From Rhodopseudomonas sp. BR0M22 (GTDB lineage: Bacteria; Pseudomonadota; Alphaproteobacteria; Rhizobiales; Xanthobacteraceae): DNA of 64,000 nucleotides. Within the stretch, counting starts at the first letter, position 1. The number at the start of each line of letters is the position of its first letter. A model generated the notes under the pieces. That model was not told the origin of the DNA. It saw nothing but the letters and a program-made list of their open reading frames with translations, and did no database searches. The stretch lies in contig NZ_QUMK01000009.1 of assembly GCF_010907035.1 (NCBI RefSeq), positions 1 through 64,000 of the forward strand, written 5' to 3'. Position numbers and translations under genes: made by a program. Shown here in pieces: positions 30,613 to 39,672 of the stretch.

Positions 30613-30773
30613 AGGAGAACGGCAAGTCTCTGCCTAGAGGACGGTACGCGAAAAACCCTCATCCGGGTGCAGGAACCAATTCCGACGTTCCGCGTTCCGC
30701 GCGACTAATTCGCCCCGACTGTCAAACCCACTTGACGATCGTCCCGCCTCCGCGCCCCATAGCCTCGGGCGCT

Positions 30774-31853
30774 TCAGTCCCCCCGACTAACGATCACCCC
30801 GTACCAGCCGAGGCCGCGATACGTCTCGTAGCCGGGTGTTAGGTGGAAGCCTATGAGGGCGCCGCTGCTGTCCCGGTAGGTCCCGTTGCGCGGATGGGCG
30901 GTTTGCAGCGGAAAGCGCTCATCCAGGCAGCCCCGCCCGTCCGAGGCGGCGATGACCCGCCGATCGGCATCGAGCAGCAACACACGTGAGCGGTTTGGAT
31001 CATCGACCCGAACGCCCTGCACGATGGCTTTTGCCTGCGGCTCCCAATCGAAGTGAATCGCCAGAACGCCGAGCGGGGCGCCGTCGCTGCGCCCTTCGGA
31101 GCGAATGCTGGCGCAATAAGTCGCCACCTGAGCATCGGCCAGCAACGGCTGCCGTCTGATGTTACCGGCCACGTAGTCGTCGCCGCTGTGCAGCCGCAGC
31201 GCCTGCTTGAACCAGTCCTGACCGGCGACGTTCTGGCCTGCAACGGTAAAGCGGTCCGGTCGCCCATTGGCCAGGATGGTGCCGTCGAGACCGCACAGCC
31301 ACAGATCGAGATAGACCGTATAGGCAGACAGGATCACGCCCAACCGCTGGGACGCATGGGCGACAGCTCGAGGCGACGACCCGGACGCACAATCGACCAC
31401 AGCCGAATCGGTCGCCCACCAGCGCACATCGCAGGTCCGCTCGTAGAGATTCCGATCGATCAGTTCGACGGCATTGAGCGCCAGATCGACCAGCCGGTCG
31501 CCCCGCGAACGCTCGGTCATGTTGCCGATCGAATCGATCAGTTCGCCGGTCCGTTTGGTGAGCTGCACCTCGAGATCCCGCGCGATCTGCTCGATTTGTG
31601 CACCGACGGCACGAACTTCCTGGGCCACGACTGCAAAGCCCGCGCCCTGCTTGCCGGCCCGCGCACTTTCGATCAGCGCATTGAGCGCCAGAATTTTCAT
31701 CTGACTGGTAATTTTCTGGATTTCCCGGGTCTTACCACGGGCAACCTCGTCGACTTCCGAGGTCAGCCTGACAACGAGCGCGGAGACATCCACCCGATCA
31801 TCCGCACCGGACTCAGCGACGGCATCGACCCTGCGAACCGCTGCAGCGCACAT
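30774..31853 (-). CDS. Soluble chemoreceptor-like protein with C-terminal Cache-type sensor
   Basis: 359-residue protein with no membrane segment. The N-terminal third holds a short methyl-accepting chemotaxis signalling hairpin: the tip ILALNALIESARAGKQGAGFAVVAQEVRAV at about 54-83. The rest (about 120-355) looks like a PDC/Cache-type sensor: DLWLCGLDGTILANGRPDRF, then GQDWFKQAL, then VLAIHFDWEPQA and LLLDADRRVIAASD, ending GLGWYGVIVSRGD. The order is the reverse of a usual receptor. The ATG at 31853 has GGGAGGGG close upstream; a start at 31892 is less likely. It lies 188 bases upstream of kaiC on the same strand. Confidence 0.75.
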   Translation of the reverse strand: MCAAAVRRVDAVAESGADDRVDVSALVVRLTSEVDEVARGKTREIQKITSQMKILALNALIESARAGKQGAGFAVVAQEVRAVGAQIEQIARDLEVQLTKRTGELIDSIGNMTERSRGDRLVDLALNAVELIDRNLYERTCDVRWWATDSAVVDCASGSSPRAVAHASQRLGVILSAYTVYLDLWLCGLDGTILANGRPDRFTVAGQNVAGQDWFKQALRLHSGDDYVAGNIRRQPLLADAQVATYCASIRSEGRSDGAPLGVLAIHFDWEPQAKAIVQGVRVDDPNRSRVLLLDADRRVIAASDGRGCLDERFPLQTAHPRNGTYRDSSGALIGFHLTPGYETYRGLGWYGVIVSRGD

Positions 31854-32113
31854 ATATCCCCTCCCCCGGGCGCGACGCAGCGCCGGGAGCAAAGGTGATC
31901 AAATTGCCCTAATGATTACTAAATCTGAGGACGTTCGACACACATCTTGTAAAGCAAAAACTCTTATTCCGCGGAAATCCGCCGACAACCGGCAACTAAC
32001 ACCGCATCACCAAACTGAAACGACCAACCTTCGAAAGTTCACAGCCGCCGCGGCGCTCAGCACGAGTCATCGGCTTGAACGCCTGATACTTATCAAGCGA
32101 ACAAATTACTCCA

Positions 32114-32623
32114 TCAGAGTACAGACATCGCCGGCACCGGCAGCGCCGTCACCGACTTGATCTTCTCCATCGCAAAGCGTGAGGTCACGTTCTTCAACGG
32201 CACGGTGCCGATCAGCTTCTTGTAGAATTGGTCATAGGCGCGCATGTCGGCGACCACGACCCGCAGCATGTAGTCGACATCTCCCGCCATCCGATAGAAC
32301 TCGATCACTTCCGGCATCGCGCTGACCGCATCGGCGAAGGTCGTCAGCCACGCATCGGAGTGATCGCCGCTCTCGATCGAGACGAAGACCGACAATCCCA
32401 GCCCGATCTTGTCCTGATCGACCAGAGCGACCCGCTTGGTGATCACCCCATCGGCCTCGAGGCGCTGAATCCTCTTCCAGCACGGCGTCGAGGACAGCCC
32501 GACCCGGTCTCCGATCTCGGCGACCGACAGCGAAGCATCCTGCTGGAGCACGGTGAGAATCTTTCGGTCGATGGCGTCGAGCCGCCGGCTGGGCTCGGCG
32601 GCTGCGGTCTCGATATCGGCCAT
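32114..32623 (-). CDS. Lrp/AsnC-family transcriptional regulator
   Basis: 169-residue regulator: winged helix-turn-helix at about 14-60 (LDAIDRKILTVLQQDASLSVAEIGDRVGLSSTPCWKRIQRLE) and a RAM ligand-binding domain to the end (FYRMAGDVDYMLRVVVADM). The pattern STPCWKR is the usual recognition helix of this family. The ATG at 32623 has GGAAG upstream; an earlier in-frame start at 32662 is possible. It stands apart from its neighbours (260 bases to the next gene), so its target cannot be inferred; it may regulate itself or an amino-acid gene elsewhere. Confidence 0.9.
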   Translation of the reverse strand: MADIETAAAEPSRRLDAIDRKILTVLQQDASLSVAEIGDRVGLSSTPCWKRIQRLEADGVITKRVALVDQDKIGLGLSVFVSIESGDHSDAWLTTFADAVSAMPEVIEFYRMAGDVDYMLRVVVADMRAYDQFYKKLIGTVPLKNVTSRFAMEKIKSVTALPVPAMSVL

Positions 32624-32767
32624 GTCAGAGAACTTTCTTCCAATAATGACGTTAAACGTCATCTTACTTGGAATGAAATTTCTCGCAAGCCGAAGTTCCG
32701 CACGATCGGTCTGCCCGCCGGAGGGCCGCGTTCGACCAGCGGCTGCAGATTCGCCGCCAGTGGAGGC

Positions 32768-32977
32768 TCAGGCGACCCGCAGTTTGGCGCCGCGGCCACT
32801 GGAGCAGCTCTCGAGATGGCGTGCCGCCGCCTTCTGCGCGTCGCCGGGGGAGCGGAACCCCTGACCTTCGAGCCCTGAGAAATCCGCGCAGGCGGAATGG
32901 AAGCGGAAGCTGCGGCCGTCGCGCACCACGATTCCTGCGGCGCGTGAATCGACTTCGATGATGAAGGCATGGGACAT
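32768..32977 (-). CDS. Small conserved hypothetical protein
   Basis: 69-residue protein beginning MSHAFIIEVDSRAAGIVVRDGRSFRFHSAC, continuing with LEGQGFRSPGDAQKAAARHLE. Short proteins with this VIEV-x-AGIVVRDG-FRF pattern recur in Rhodopseudomonas/Bradyrhizobium genomes, in my recollection, with no known role. AGAGAAG precedes the ATG by about 8 bases. Two longer overlapping frames on the same strand lack such a start and are less likely. Confidence 0.6.
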   Translation of the reverse strand: MSHAFIIEVDSRAAGIVVRDGRSFRFHSACADFSGLEGQGFRSPGDAQKAAARHLESCSSGRGAKLRVA

Positions 32978-33116
32978 GGCGGCACTTCTCTGGTCGGCGA
33001 CTCGCTCGGTCGAGCGGCACGCCGGCCTGATAGCCGCGCACTGTATCAGGCAGATGAAGAGCGCTTAAATCTTTGATCTTACGTCGATCTACGGAGCCTG
33101 ACGGAGCATCGACCGA

Positions 33117-33362
33117 TCAGCAGCAGGACATCGGCGGAAACGCCGGCTGCAGCTTACGCAGCGCCCGATAGAACCGCGCGAACCAGCGGCGCGGCCAGGG
33201 CTGGGCTTGCAGCCAGCGCTCCTGCACGTCGTCATCGGGCTCGATCGGCGCCCCGGCCTCGTCGGTCGCGGGGGGGGCCTCGGTGGCAGGCGCCGCGGGC
33301 TTCGCCGGCGCCTCGAACGCAGCCGCGATCCGCGGCCGGTCGTCGTAAGTGAGCATCGCCAT
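33117..33362 (-). CDS. Hypothetical protein at the end of the ccoGHIS operon
   Basis: 81-residue protein starting MAMLTYDDRPRIAAAFEAP one base after the ccoS stop codon. An Ala/Pro-rich, acidic middle is followed by an aromatic/basic stretch (WLQAQPWPRRWFARFYRALRKL) and the C-terminus PPMSCC. I do not recognise a family. The tight linkage to ccoS suggests co-transcription; the paired terminal Cys could bind metal, but that is speculation. A longer upstream start would overlap ccoS almost fully. Confidence 0.55.
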   Translation of the reverse strand: MAMLTYDDRPRIAAAFEAPAKPAAPATEAPPATDEAGAPIEPDDDVQERWLQAQPWPRRWFARFYRALRKLQPAFPPMSCC

Positions 33363-33363
33363 G

Positions 33364-33549
33364 TCAGCCTCGCTGGTCTGCCGGCGACTTGGCCGGCGGT
33401 GGCAAAGGCGGATCGTCGTCGGCGATCGCTCGCCAGGCGGCTCCGTCAAGATCTTCGTATTGACCGCTCTTCAGCGACCACAGAAACGCGCCCAGCCCGA
33501 GCAAGCCGAGCCCGAGTGCCAACGGCACGAGAATGACCATCACTTCCAT
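33364..33549 (-). CDS. ccoS: cbb3 oxidase maturation protein CcoS (FixS)
   Basis: 61-residue single-span membrane protein. It has the family core LGLGLLGLGAFLWSLKSGQYEDLDGAAWRAI; the SGQYEDLDG stretch is diagnostic. CcoS is required for mature cbb3 oxidase. Start at 33549 (GGAGG 8 bases upstream), overlapping the end of fixI by 10 bases; a second Met at 33540 is possible. Part of the fixGHIS operon. Confidence 0.95.
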   Translation of the reverse strand: MEVMVILVPLALGLGLLGLGAFLWSLKSGQYEDLDGAAWRAIADDDPPLPPPAKSPADQRG

Positions 33550-35738
33550 CGGGCGCCTCCCCGGCGGACGCGGCGCGCCCGCATCGCGTTCAGCATCACC
33601 AGAAGCGACGAGCCGGACATTGCAAGAGCTGCGATCAACGGCGTGGCATAGCCGGAGATCGCGATCGGGACCGCCAGCATGTTGTAGCCGACGGCCAGGC
33701 CGAGATTCTCGCGCATCACAGCCATCGCCTTGCGCGAATAATCCACGGCAGCCAGCACAGGCGCCAGCTCCTTGCCCAGGAACACCAGATCGGCGGTGGC
33801 CTGGCTGAGATGCGTGGCGCTGATCGGCGACATCGAGACGTGAGCGGCGGCGAGCGACGGGGCGTCGTTCATACCGTCACCGACCATCATCACGGTGCGC
33901 CCCTGCTTCTTGAGCGCCTCGATATGCGCGATTTTCTCCGAAGGCGTGACGGCCGCACGCCAGACACCGACGCCGAGCGCGTCGGCGGCATGGCGGACCG
34001 CGGGTTCACGGTCTCCCGACAACAATTCCACGGCGATACCGCGGTTACGAAGCGCATCGATCGTCTTGGCCGCATCCGGCCGCAGCAACTGCCGAACCGC
34101 GAACACGACCCGCTGCTCGCCGCGGCTGAACGCAACGACGGAGACTTCGGGATCTTCACTGAGGATCTGATTGGCTTCGGCATCGGCACCGCAGAATTCA
34201 GGGCTGCCGAGGCGCAGTTCTTCGCCGCCGAATTCGGCACGAACGCCGCGCCCGGGTTCTTCGACCACGCCTTGCAGCGGCGATTTGGCCTGCGCCGCAC
34301 GGGCCACCGCCGCAGCGACCGGATGATGGCTGGCGAGCGCCAGACGGCCGGCGAGTTCGAACACATCAGGCGGCACGCTGCCGGCATTGACGACATCGAG
34401 CTCGGGAAGCGTCAGCGTCCCGGTTTTGTCGAACACGACGGTATCGACAGCCGCGGCCCGCTCGATCGCATCGCCGGCGTTGAGCAGAACGCCAGCCCGG
34501 AACATCGCCCCGGAGGCGACCGTCTGCACCGCCGGGATCGCCAGACCGAGCGCACAGGGGCAGGTGATGATCAGCACCGCGATGCCGATCACGATGGCAT
34601 CGTGCCAGCTCGCGCCGGCCAACACCCAACCGATGATGGTGAGCAGCGCGGCAGCATGGACCACCGGCGCATACAGACGCGAAGCACGATCGGCGAGCTG
34701 CACATAGTGCGAGCGCGCCTGCAGCGCATGATCGAGCAGCCGTGTGATCTCGGACAGCAGCGTGCCTTCGGCTGCGGCCGCCACCCGGACCCGCAGCGTT
34801 CCGGAAATATTGAGGGTGCCGGCGTAGACCTGCGTGCCGCGTTCGGCCGGCACATGCAGCGTTTCACCGGTGATCAGGCTCTGGTCGATCTCGGACCGCC
34901 CATCCACCACGGTGCCGTCGACGGCACAGCGCTCGCCGGGCCGCAACAGCACGATGTCGCCGGATCGCACGGCCGCGATCGGCACCTCGGCGATCTCGTC
35001 GGGACCGACGAACTTGGTCGCGGTTTCCGCCTTCAGCGCCGCGAGGTTGCCGGCGACGGCGCGGGTCTTCTGCCGCATCTTCTGGTCGAGGAAGCGCCCC
35101 GCCAGCAGAAAGGCGATCAGCATCACGGCGGCGTCGAAATAGGCGTGCTCGGCGTGGTTGATGGTCTCGACCAGCGACATGCCGAGCGCCAGCGCGATGC
35201 CGATCGTGATCGGCACGTCCATATTGACGCTTTTCGCCTTCAGCGCACGAAACGCCGACTGGAAGAACGGCTGCCCCGCATAGGCGGCGCACGGCAGCGC
35301 CACCAGCGCAGAGAGCCAATGGAAGAAGTCGCGCGCCTCGGGGCTGAGATCGCCGCCGTACCACACCGGCACCGACAGCATCATCACGTTCATGGTGGCG
35401 AAGACGGCGACGCCGAGGCAGCGCAGCAGATACTTGCTGCGCTCGGCCTCTTCGACTTCGGCCCGCACCGGCTCGTAAGGATAGGCCTTGTAGCCCAGCT
35501 CGGCGAGCCGATCGATGAACTGGCCGGGCTCCAGCGTGCTGTCCTTGGTCCACTCCACCGCGAGCCGGCGATCGGTGAGGTTGACGCGCGCCAGCGTCAC
35601 ATCCGGAATCGACTGCAGGCCACGTTCGATCTTGGCCATGCAGCTCGCACAATGGACGCCTTCGACGGCGAGGTCGAGGTGAGCGACCCGGCCGTCGACG
35701 TCTTTGACGTAGTGTGAGAAATCCCGCGTCTGCAGCAT
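33540..35738 (-). CDS. fixI: Copper-translocating P-type ATPase for cbb3 assembly (CcoI/FixI)
   Basis: 732-residue P1B-type ATPase that supplies copper for the CuB site of cbb3 oxidase. Seen: an N-terminal heavy-metal domain with VEGVHCASC (Cys30, Cys33), about eight membrane spans, the actuator TGET, the metal-site CPC in ITCPCALG, the phosphorylation motif DKTGT and the hinge GDGMNDAPSLAAAHV. The order and the neighbours ccoG, ccoH and ccoS identify it as CcoI rather than a detoxification pump. Confidence 0.95.
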   Translation of the reverse strand: MLQTRDFSHYVKDVDGRVAHLDLAVEGVHCASCMAKIERGLQSIPDVTLARVNLTDRRLAVEWTKDSTLEPGQFIDRLAELGYKAYPYEPVRAEVEEAERSKYLLRCLGVAVFATMNVMMLSVPVWYGGDLSPEARDFFHWLSALVALPCAAYAGQPFFQSAFRALKAKSVNMDVPITIGIALALGMSLVETINHAEHAYFDAAVMLIAFLLAGRFLDQKMRQKTRAVAGNLAALKAETATKFVGPDEIAEVPIAAVRSGDIVLLRPGERCAVDGTVVDGRSEIDQSLITGETLHVPAERGTQVYAGTLNISGTLRVRVAAAAEGTLLSEITRLLDHALQARSHYVQLADRASRLYAPVVHAAALLTIIGWVLAGASWHDAIVIGIAVLIITCPCALGLAIPAVQTVASGAMFRAGVLLNAGDAIERAAAVDTVVFDKTGTLTLPELDVVNAGSVPPDVFELAGRLALASHHPVAAAVARAAQAKSPLQGVVEEPGRGVRAEFGGEELRLGSPEFCGADAEANQILSEDPEVSVVAFSRGEQRVVFAVRQLLRPDAAKTIDALRNRGIAVELLSGDREPAVRHAADALGVGVWRAAVTPSEKIAHIEALKKQGRTVMMVGDGMNDAPSLAAAHVSMSPISATHLSQATADLVFLGKELAPVLAAVDYSRKAMAVMRENLGLAVGYNMLAVPIAISGYATPLIAALAMSGSSLLVMLNAMRARRVRRGGARWK

Positions 35739-35772
35739 TCGGCGATCCTCGTCACGCCCGCCGGCTCGGCGT

Positions 35773-36273
35773 TCAGTTCAACATCAGTTTGTTCCTGGAC
35801 AGGAACAGGCGAACGCCGCCCTTGTCGCCTTCCAGGACCAGATCCCAGCGGCCGGGCAGCACCCCGTCCGCACCGCCGCGGTAGACGCCGGTGCTAACTT
35901 CCGCCAGCGTCACTTCGCGATCGAACTGCTTGTCCGAAGGACGCTCGAGCCGACCGAAGAAGTTCAGGCCCTCGATCGGCAGCCCGGCTTTGTCGCGGGC
36001 TTCGACCCGCAACACTGCAGCTCCGTCGGGCTTGCGCTCGACTTTGGCGTCGACCTTCCAGCCACGCTGGTCCTGATCGCGCGCAGCGGCAATCTCTCGC
36101 TCGTAAGCAAGACTTGCCGCATACGCGCTGTCGACCTCGGTGCCCGGCAAAGTCTTGATCGCCAGCGTCATCATCAGCCCGTTGACTCCGAACACGATGC
36201 CGAAGAAGGCCACCAGGATGGCGAGGACGACTTTGCCGGTGAGCGGACGCGGCGATGATTTCGAACGGCTCAT
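35773..36273 (-). CDS. fixH: FixH (CcoH) cbb3 assembly protein
   Basis: 166-residue protein with one N-terminal membrane span (KVVLAILVAFFGIVFGVNGLMMTLA, about 14-38) and a periplasmic beta-rich part of the FixH domain with VSTGVYRGG and PGRWDLVLEGDKGG near the end. Required for cbb3 oxidase assembly together with CcoI. It sits 20 bases after fixG and 34 before fixI, in the normal order G-H-I-S. Confidence 0.93.
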   Translation of the reverse strand: MSRSKSSPRPLTGKVVLAILVAFFGIVFGVNGLMMTLAIKTLPGTEVDSAYAASLAYEREIAAARDQDQRGWKVDAKVERKPDGAAVLRVEARDKAGLPIEGLNFFGRLERPSDKQFDREVTLAEVSTGVYRGGADGVLPGRWDLVLEGDKGGVRLFLSRNKLMLN

Positions 36274-36293
36274 GATTCAGGCTCCGGTTCGGA

Positions 36294-37751
36294 TCAGGGC
36301 GTGACGAAGACGTCCTTGGTGGAGGCGACCTCGCCGAGACCGATATCGGTGACATGGAACGTCACCGGCACCGAGCTCGGCACGTCGTCGCTGGAATTGG
36401 AGTCGACCAGAACACGCAATTCGGTGGTGGTATCGCGCCCCAAAATGATCATCGGCCTGGCCGGCGTGATCGAATCCGCACCGACCACATGAATCACCGC
36501 ATTCGGCGGCCCATCGACGTCGACGGCGACGACCCGGTCGAAGCCGCGCTTGTTGAGGAAGCGGATGGTGTAACCGTTCCGGACCGAGCCGTCGGACAAG
36601 CGCACCGCGACCGGGTTGCGGTCGTGCAGCACGTTGATGTCGAGCAGGGTCCGGTTCGCCAGCTTGTAGATCATCGCGCCGCCGATCGCGACGATGATCA
36701 GCGTGTAGATCACCGTTCGGGCCCGGATCGGCTTGAAGATCTCCGGCTTGCCCTCCATCCGGCGATGGATGTTGATGTCGTTGTCGTAGCCGATCAGCCG
36801 GGTCGGCCGACCGATCTTCGTCATCACGTTGTCGCAGGCATCGATGCACAGACCGCACTGGATGCAGTCGAGCTGAGGCCCGTTGCGGATGTCGATGCCG
36901 GTCGGACAGACAGCCACGCATTGGTTGCAGTCGACGCAGTCGCCGACCGGCTCACCGATGGCACGGAGCTGCGCCGCTTTCTTGAGCGACGAGCGCTTCT
37001 CGCCGCGGTCGTACTTGTAGGTGACGTTGAGCGCCCACTCGTCGGTCAGCGCCGCCTGAATTCGCGGCCACGGGCACATATAGACGCAGACCTGCTCGCG
37101 CATGAAGCCGGCCAGCGTGTAGGTGGTGAAAGTGAGAATGCCGATCCAGATGTACGCCACCATCGGGGCGTCGAAGGTGACCAGCTCCTTGATCAGGGTC
37201 GGAGCGTCGGCGAAGTACAGCACCCAGGCGCCGCCGGTCCACCACGCGATCATCAGCCAGATCGAATGCTTGAGCGCGAGTTCCGCGGCGCGCTGCATCT
37301 TGAAGCCTTCGCCGGCCTTGCGCATCCGCTCGCGGCGATCGCCCTCGACGAACCGCTCGACCGCGTAGAACAGATCGGTCCAGACCGTCTGCGGGCACAG
37401 ATAGCCGCACCACACCCGGCCGCCGAGCGAGTTCATCAGGAACAGCACGATGGCGGCGACGATCAACAGGCCGGTGAAATAATAGATTTCCTGCGGCCAC
37501 AGCTCGATGGCGAAGAAGTAGAACCGGTTATTCGCGAGGTCGATCAGCACCGCCTGATCGGGGGCGCCGAGACCGCGGTTCCAGCGAACGAACGGCAAGA
37601 AGTAATAGATCCCGAGGCACACGGCCATCAGGATCCATTTGATGCGCCGGAACGGACCGGAGACGCTTTGCGGATAGATTTTCTTTTGGGCGAGGTACAG
37701 CGGGCCGTCGTCGTCCGGCTGCAATTCGGTCGCGCGCAGGGGCTTGTTCAT
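36294..37751 (-). CDS. fixG: cbb3 assembly protein CcoG (FixG), 4Fe-4S membrane protein
   Basis: 485-residue membrane protein with several hydrophobic helices and two cysteine clusters, CVDCNQCVAVCP and CIQCGLCIDACD, that bind two 4Fe-4S clusters; further conserved Cys lie in WCGYLCPQ and VYMCPWPR. The C-terminus has an immunoglobulin-like FixG_C region (LVDSNSSDDVPSSVPVTFHVTD). CcoG reduces Cu(II) for delivery to the oxidase. I chose the ATG at 37751 (MNKPLRAT) as homologues begin there; an upstream start at 37793 is possible. First gene of the fixGHIS unit, 111 bases after ccoP, with no separate FixK box seen. Confidence 0.94.
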   Translation of the reverse strand: MNKPLRATELQPDDDGPLYLAQKKIYPQSVSGPFRRIKWILMAVCLGIYYFLPFVRWNRGLGAPDQAVLIDLANNRFYFFAIELWPQEIYYFTGLLIVAAIVLFLMNSLGGRVWCGYLCPQTVWTDLFYAVERFVEGDRRERMRKAGEGFKMQRAAELALKHSIWLMIAWWTGGAWVLYFADAPTLIKELVTFDAPMVAYIWIGILTFTTYTLAGFMREQVCVYMCPWPRIQAALTDEWALNVTYKYDRGEKRSSLKKAAQLRAIGEPVGDCVDCNQCVAVCPTGIDIRNGPQLDCIQCGLCIDACDNVMTKIGRPTRLIGYDNDINIHRRMEGKPEIFKPIRARTVIYTLIIVAIGGAMIYKLANRTLLDINVLHDRNPVAVRLSDGSVRNGYTIRFLNKRGFDRVVAVDVDGPPNAVIHVVGADSITPARPMIILGRDTTTELRVLVDSNSSDDVPSSVPVTFHVTDIGLGEVASTKDVFVTP

Positions 37752-37862
37752 AGCGGGGGTTCTTTTCCCTTCCAACGTCGAACGCAAGTTCAATTCCGGG
37801 CGCGCGGATCATAGCCTCGCGTGTCCCCCAACACGCGGATCCTGCGCGCCCGCAAGCGGCGG

Positions 37863-38744
37863 CTATTTGCCGCCGCCGAGCGAGTGGACGTACACCGCCA
37901 TCGCCTTGATGGTGGTCGGATCGAGGCGACCGATCCACGCCGGCATCACGCCGCCGCGACCGTTGGTGATCGTCTCGATGATGGTGGCTTCGTCACCACC
38001 GTACAGCCAGATCTTATCGGTCAGGTTGGGCGCACCAAGTTCGGGATTGCCCTTGGCGTCTTCACCGTGACAGGCGACGCAGTTCTCCGCGAAGATCTGC
38101 TTGCCGGCCGCCAGATCGACGCCCGGCCGGGTCGATTGACCCGACAGCGAACGAACGAAGTTCGCGACCTGAACGATCTGCTCCTTGGTCAGCACGCCGT
38201 CCTTGCCGAACGCCAGCATGTTGCCCATGTGGCCGTCGTCGTTACCGGAGCGCGCACCGTACTTGATGGTCTTTTCGATCTGCTCCAGGGTGCCGCCCCA
38301 CAGCCAATCGTCGTCGTTGAGGTTCGGGAAGCCCTTGCCGCCGGCCGCACCGGAGCCGTGGCACGCGGCGCAGTTGTCGCCGAACACCACCTTGCCCTTG
38401 GCGCGAGCCAGCGCGAGCAGCGCCGGATTCTTCTCGATCTCTTCGAGCGAGGCGTTCGCCAGCGCCTGCATCTTCTCGCCGCGAATCTGATTGAGCTTGG
38501 CGAGATCGACGTCGAGTTCGGCACGCGACGAGTAGCCGAACAGGCCGTGGGTGTAGCCGTTCATCAACGGCCAGGCCGGGTAGACGATGAAGTAGCCGAT
38601 CGCCCAGATGATGGTGGCGTAGAAGGTCCAGATCCACCACCGCGGCAGCGGCGTGTTCAGTTCCTGGATGCCGTCCCACTCGTGGCCGGTCGTGGCCGTG
38701 CCGGTGACTTTGTCGATTTCGCCGTGATGTGCATGGTCAGCCAT
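37863..38744 (-). CDS. ccoP: cbb3 oxidase diheme subunit CcoP
   Basis: 293-residue membrane-anchored diheme c-type cytochrome that accepts electrons for the oxidase. One membrane helix near residues 32-54 (WWIWTFYATIIWAIGYFIVYPAW), then two heme motifs, CAACH in GDNCAACHGSG and CVACH in AENCVACHGED, each followed by Met ligands (GHMGNML; GVMPAW). The ATG at 38744 (MADHAHHGEID) matches the family; it lies 7 bases after ccoQ. Confidence 0.96.
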   Translation of the reverse strand: MADHAHHGEIDKVTGTATTGHEWDGIQELNTPLPRWWIWTFYATIIWAIGYFIVYPAWPLMNGYTHGLFGYSSRAELDVDLAKLNQIRGEKMQALANASLEEIEKNPALLALARAKGKVVFGDNCAACHGSGAAGGKGFPNLNDDDWLWGGTLEQIEKTIKYGARSGNDDGHMGNMLAFGKDGVLTKEQIVQVANFVRSLSGQSTRPGVDLAAGKQIFAENCVACHGEDAKGNPELGAPNLTDKIWLYGGDEATIIETITNGRGGVMPAWIGRLDPTTIKAMAVYVHSLGGGK

Positions 38745-38751
38745 GGTCGTC

Positions 38752-38916
38752 TCAGTCCTCTCGAAGCGGCATCTGGGCGGCCTCGTCGAACGCCTGTTTG
38801 TTTTTCGGCCAGAGCGCATACACCACGATGGCGACGAAAATGGCCATGAACAGCGGCGTCCACCATGTCGTGACGAGACTGGACGCGATGTTGTCGAAGT
38901 AGATGATCGCTTTCAT
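38752..38916 (-). CDS. ccoQ: cbb3 oxidase small subunit CcoQ
   Basis: Short membrane protein of 54 residues that I translated from the gap between ccoO and ccoP: it begins MKAIIYFDNIASS, has one span (WTPLFMAIFVAIVVYALWP) and a charged tail KNKQAFDEAAQMPLRED. The single helix followed by WPKNKQAFDEAA is typical for CcoQ, which stabilises the complex. It lies 9 bases after ccoO and 7 before ccoP and completes the ccoNOQP set. Confidence 0.94.
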   Translation of the reverse strand: MKAIIYFDNIASSLVTTWWTPLFMAIFVAIVVYALWPKNKQAFDEAAQMPLRED

Positions 38917-38925
38917 GTCGCCGCC

Positions 38926-39660
38926 TCAGCGAAGGTTCGCTTTTTCGTCGTACAGTTTGAAGTCGACCAGGGTGCCGAGCATCTGCAGGTACGAGACCAG
39001 CGCATCGAGCTCGGTCGGATCGCCGCCCTGGCCATCGAAATTGCGCACCACCGCCTTGGGATAGCGCTTCAGCAGATCGGCCGCGTCGGCGCCGTCCGGA
39101 TCGACCTGCGCCTTGGCGTCGGCCGCAGCCTTGGCGATGTCCTCGTCGCTGTAAGGAACGCCGAGTTCGCGGTTGGTCTTCAGATGCGCGGACAGGCTGG
39201 CGAGATCGACCTTGTTGTCGGCGAGGAACGCGTAGTTCGGCATCACCGACTGCGGCACGATCGAACGCGGATTCTTCAGATGGGCGACGTGCCAATCGTC
39301 GGAATACTTGCCGCCGACCCGCGCGAGGTCGGGACCGGTTCGCTTGGAGCCCCACTGGAACGGATGGTCGTACATCGACTCCGCGGCCAGCGAGTAGTGG
39401 CCGTAGCGTTCGATTTCGTCGCGCAGCGGACGGATCATCTGCGAGTGGCAGAGATAACAGCCCTCGCGGATGTAGACGTTGCGACCCGCGAGTTCGAGCG
39501 GGGTGTAGGGACGCATCCCATCCACCTTTTCGATCGTGCTCTTCAGGTAGAACAGCGGCGTGATCTCGACCAGGCCTCCGATCGCGATGACGATCAAGAT
39601 GCCGACGATCAGGATGACGGAGTTGGTCTCGAAGATTTTGTGCCGAGCCCAGATTGACAT
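38926..39660 (-). CDS. ccoO: cbb3 oxidase monoheme subunit CcoO
   Basis: 244-residue membrane-anchored cytochrome c with one N-terminal helix ([20 protein letters not shown], about 14-33) and one heme motif CYLCH in [10 protein letters not shown]; Met in MPNY is a candidate axial ligand. It passes electrons from CcoP to CcoN. AGGAGAG precedes the ATG. 12 bases after ccoN. Confidence 0.96.
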   Translation of the reverse strand: MSIWARHKIFETNSVILIVGILIVIAIGGLVEITPLFYLKSTIEKVDGMRPYTPLELAGRNVYIREGCYLCHSQMIRPLRDEIERYGHYSLAAESMYDHPFQWGSKRTGPDLARVGGKYSDDWHVAHLKNPRSIVPQSVMPNYAFLADNKVDLASLSAHLKTNRELGVPYSDEDIAKAAADAKAQVDPDGADAADLLKRYPKAVVRNFDGQGGDPTELDALVSYLQMLGTLVDFKLYDEKANLR

Positions 39661-39672
39661 TTGTTGCTCTCC

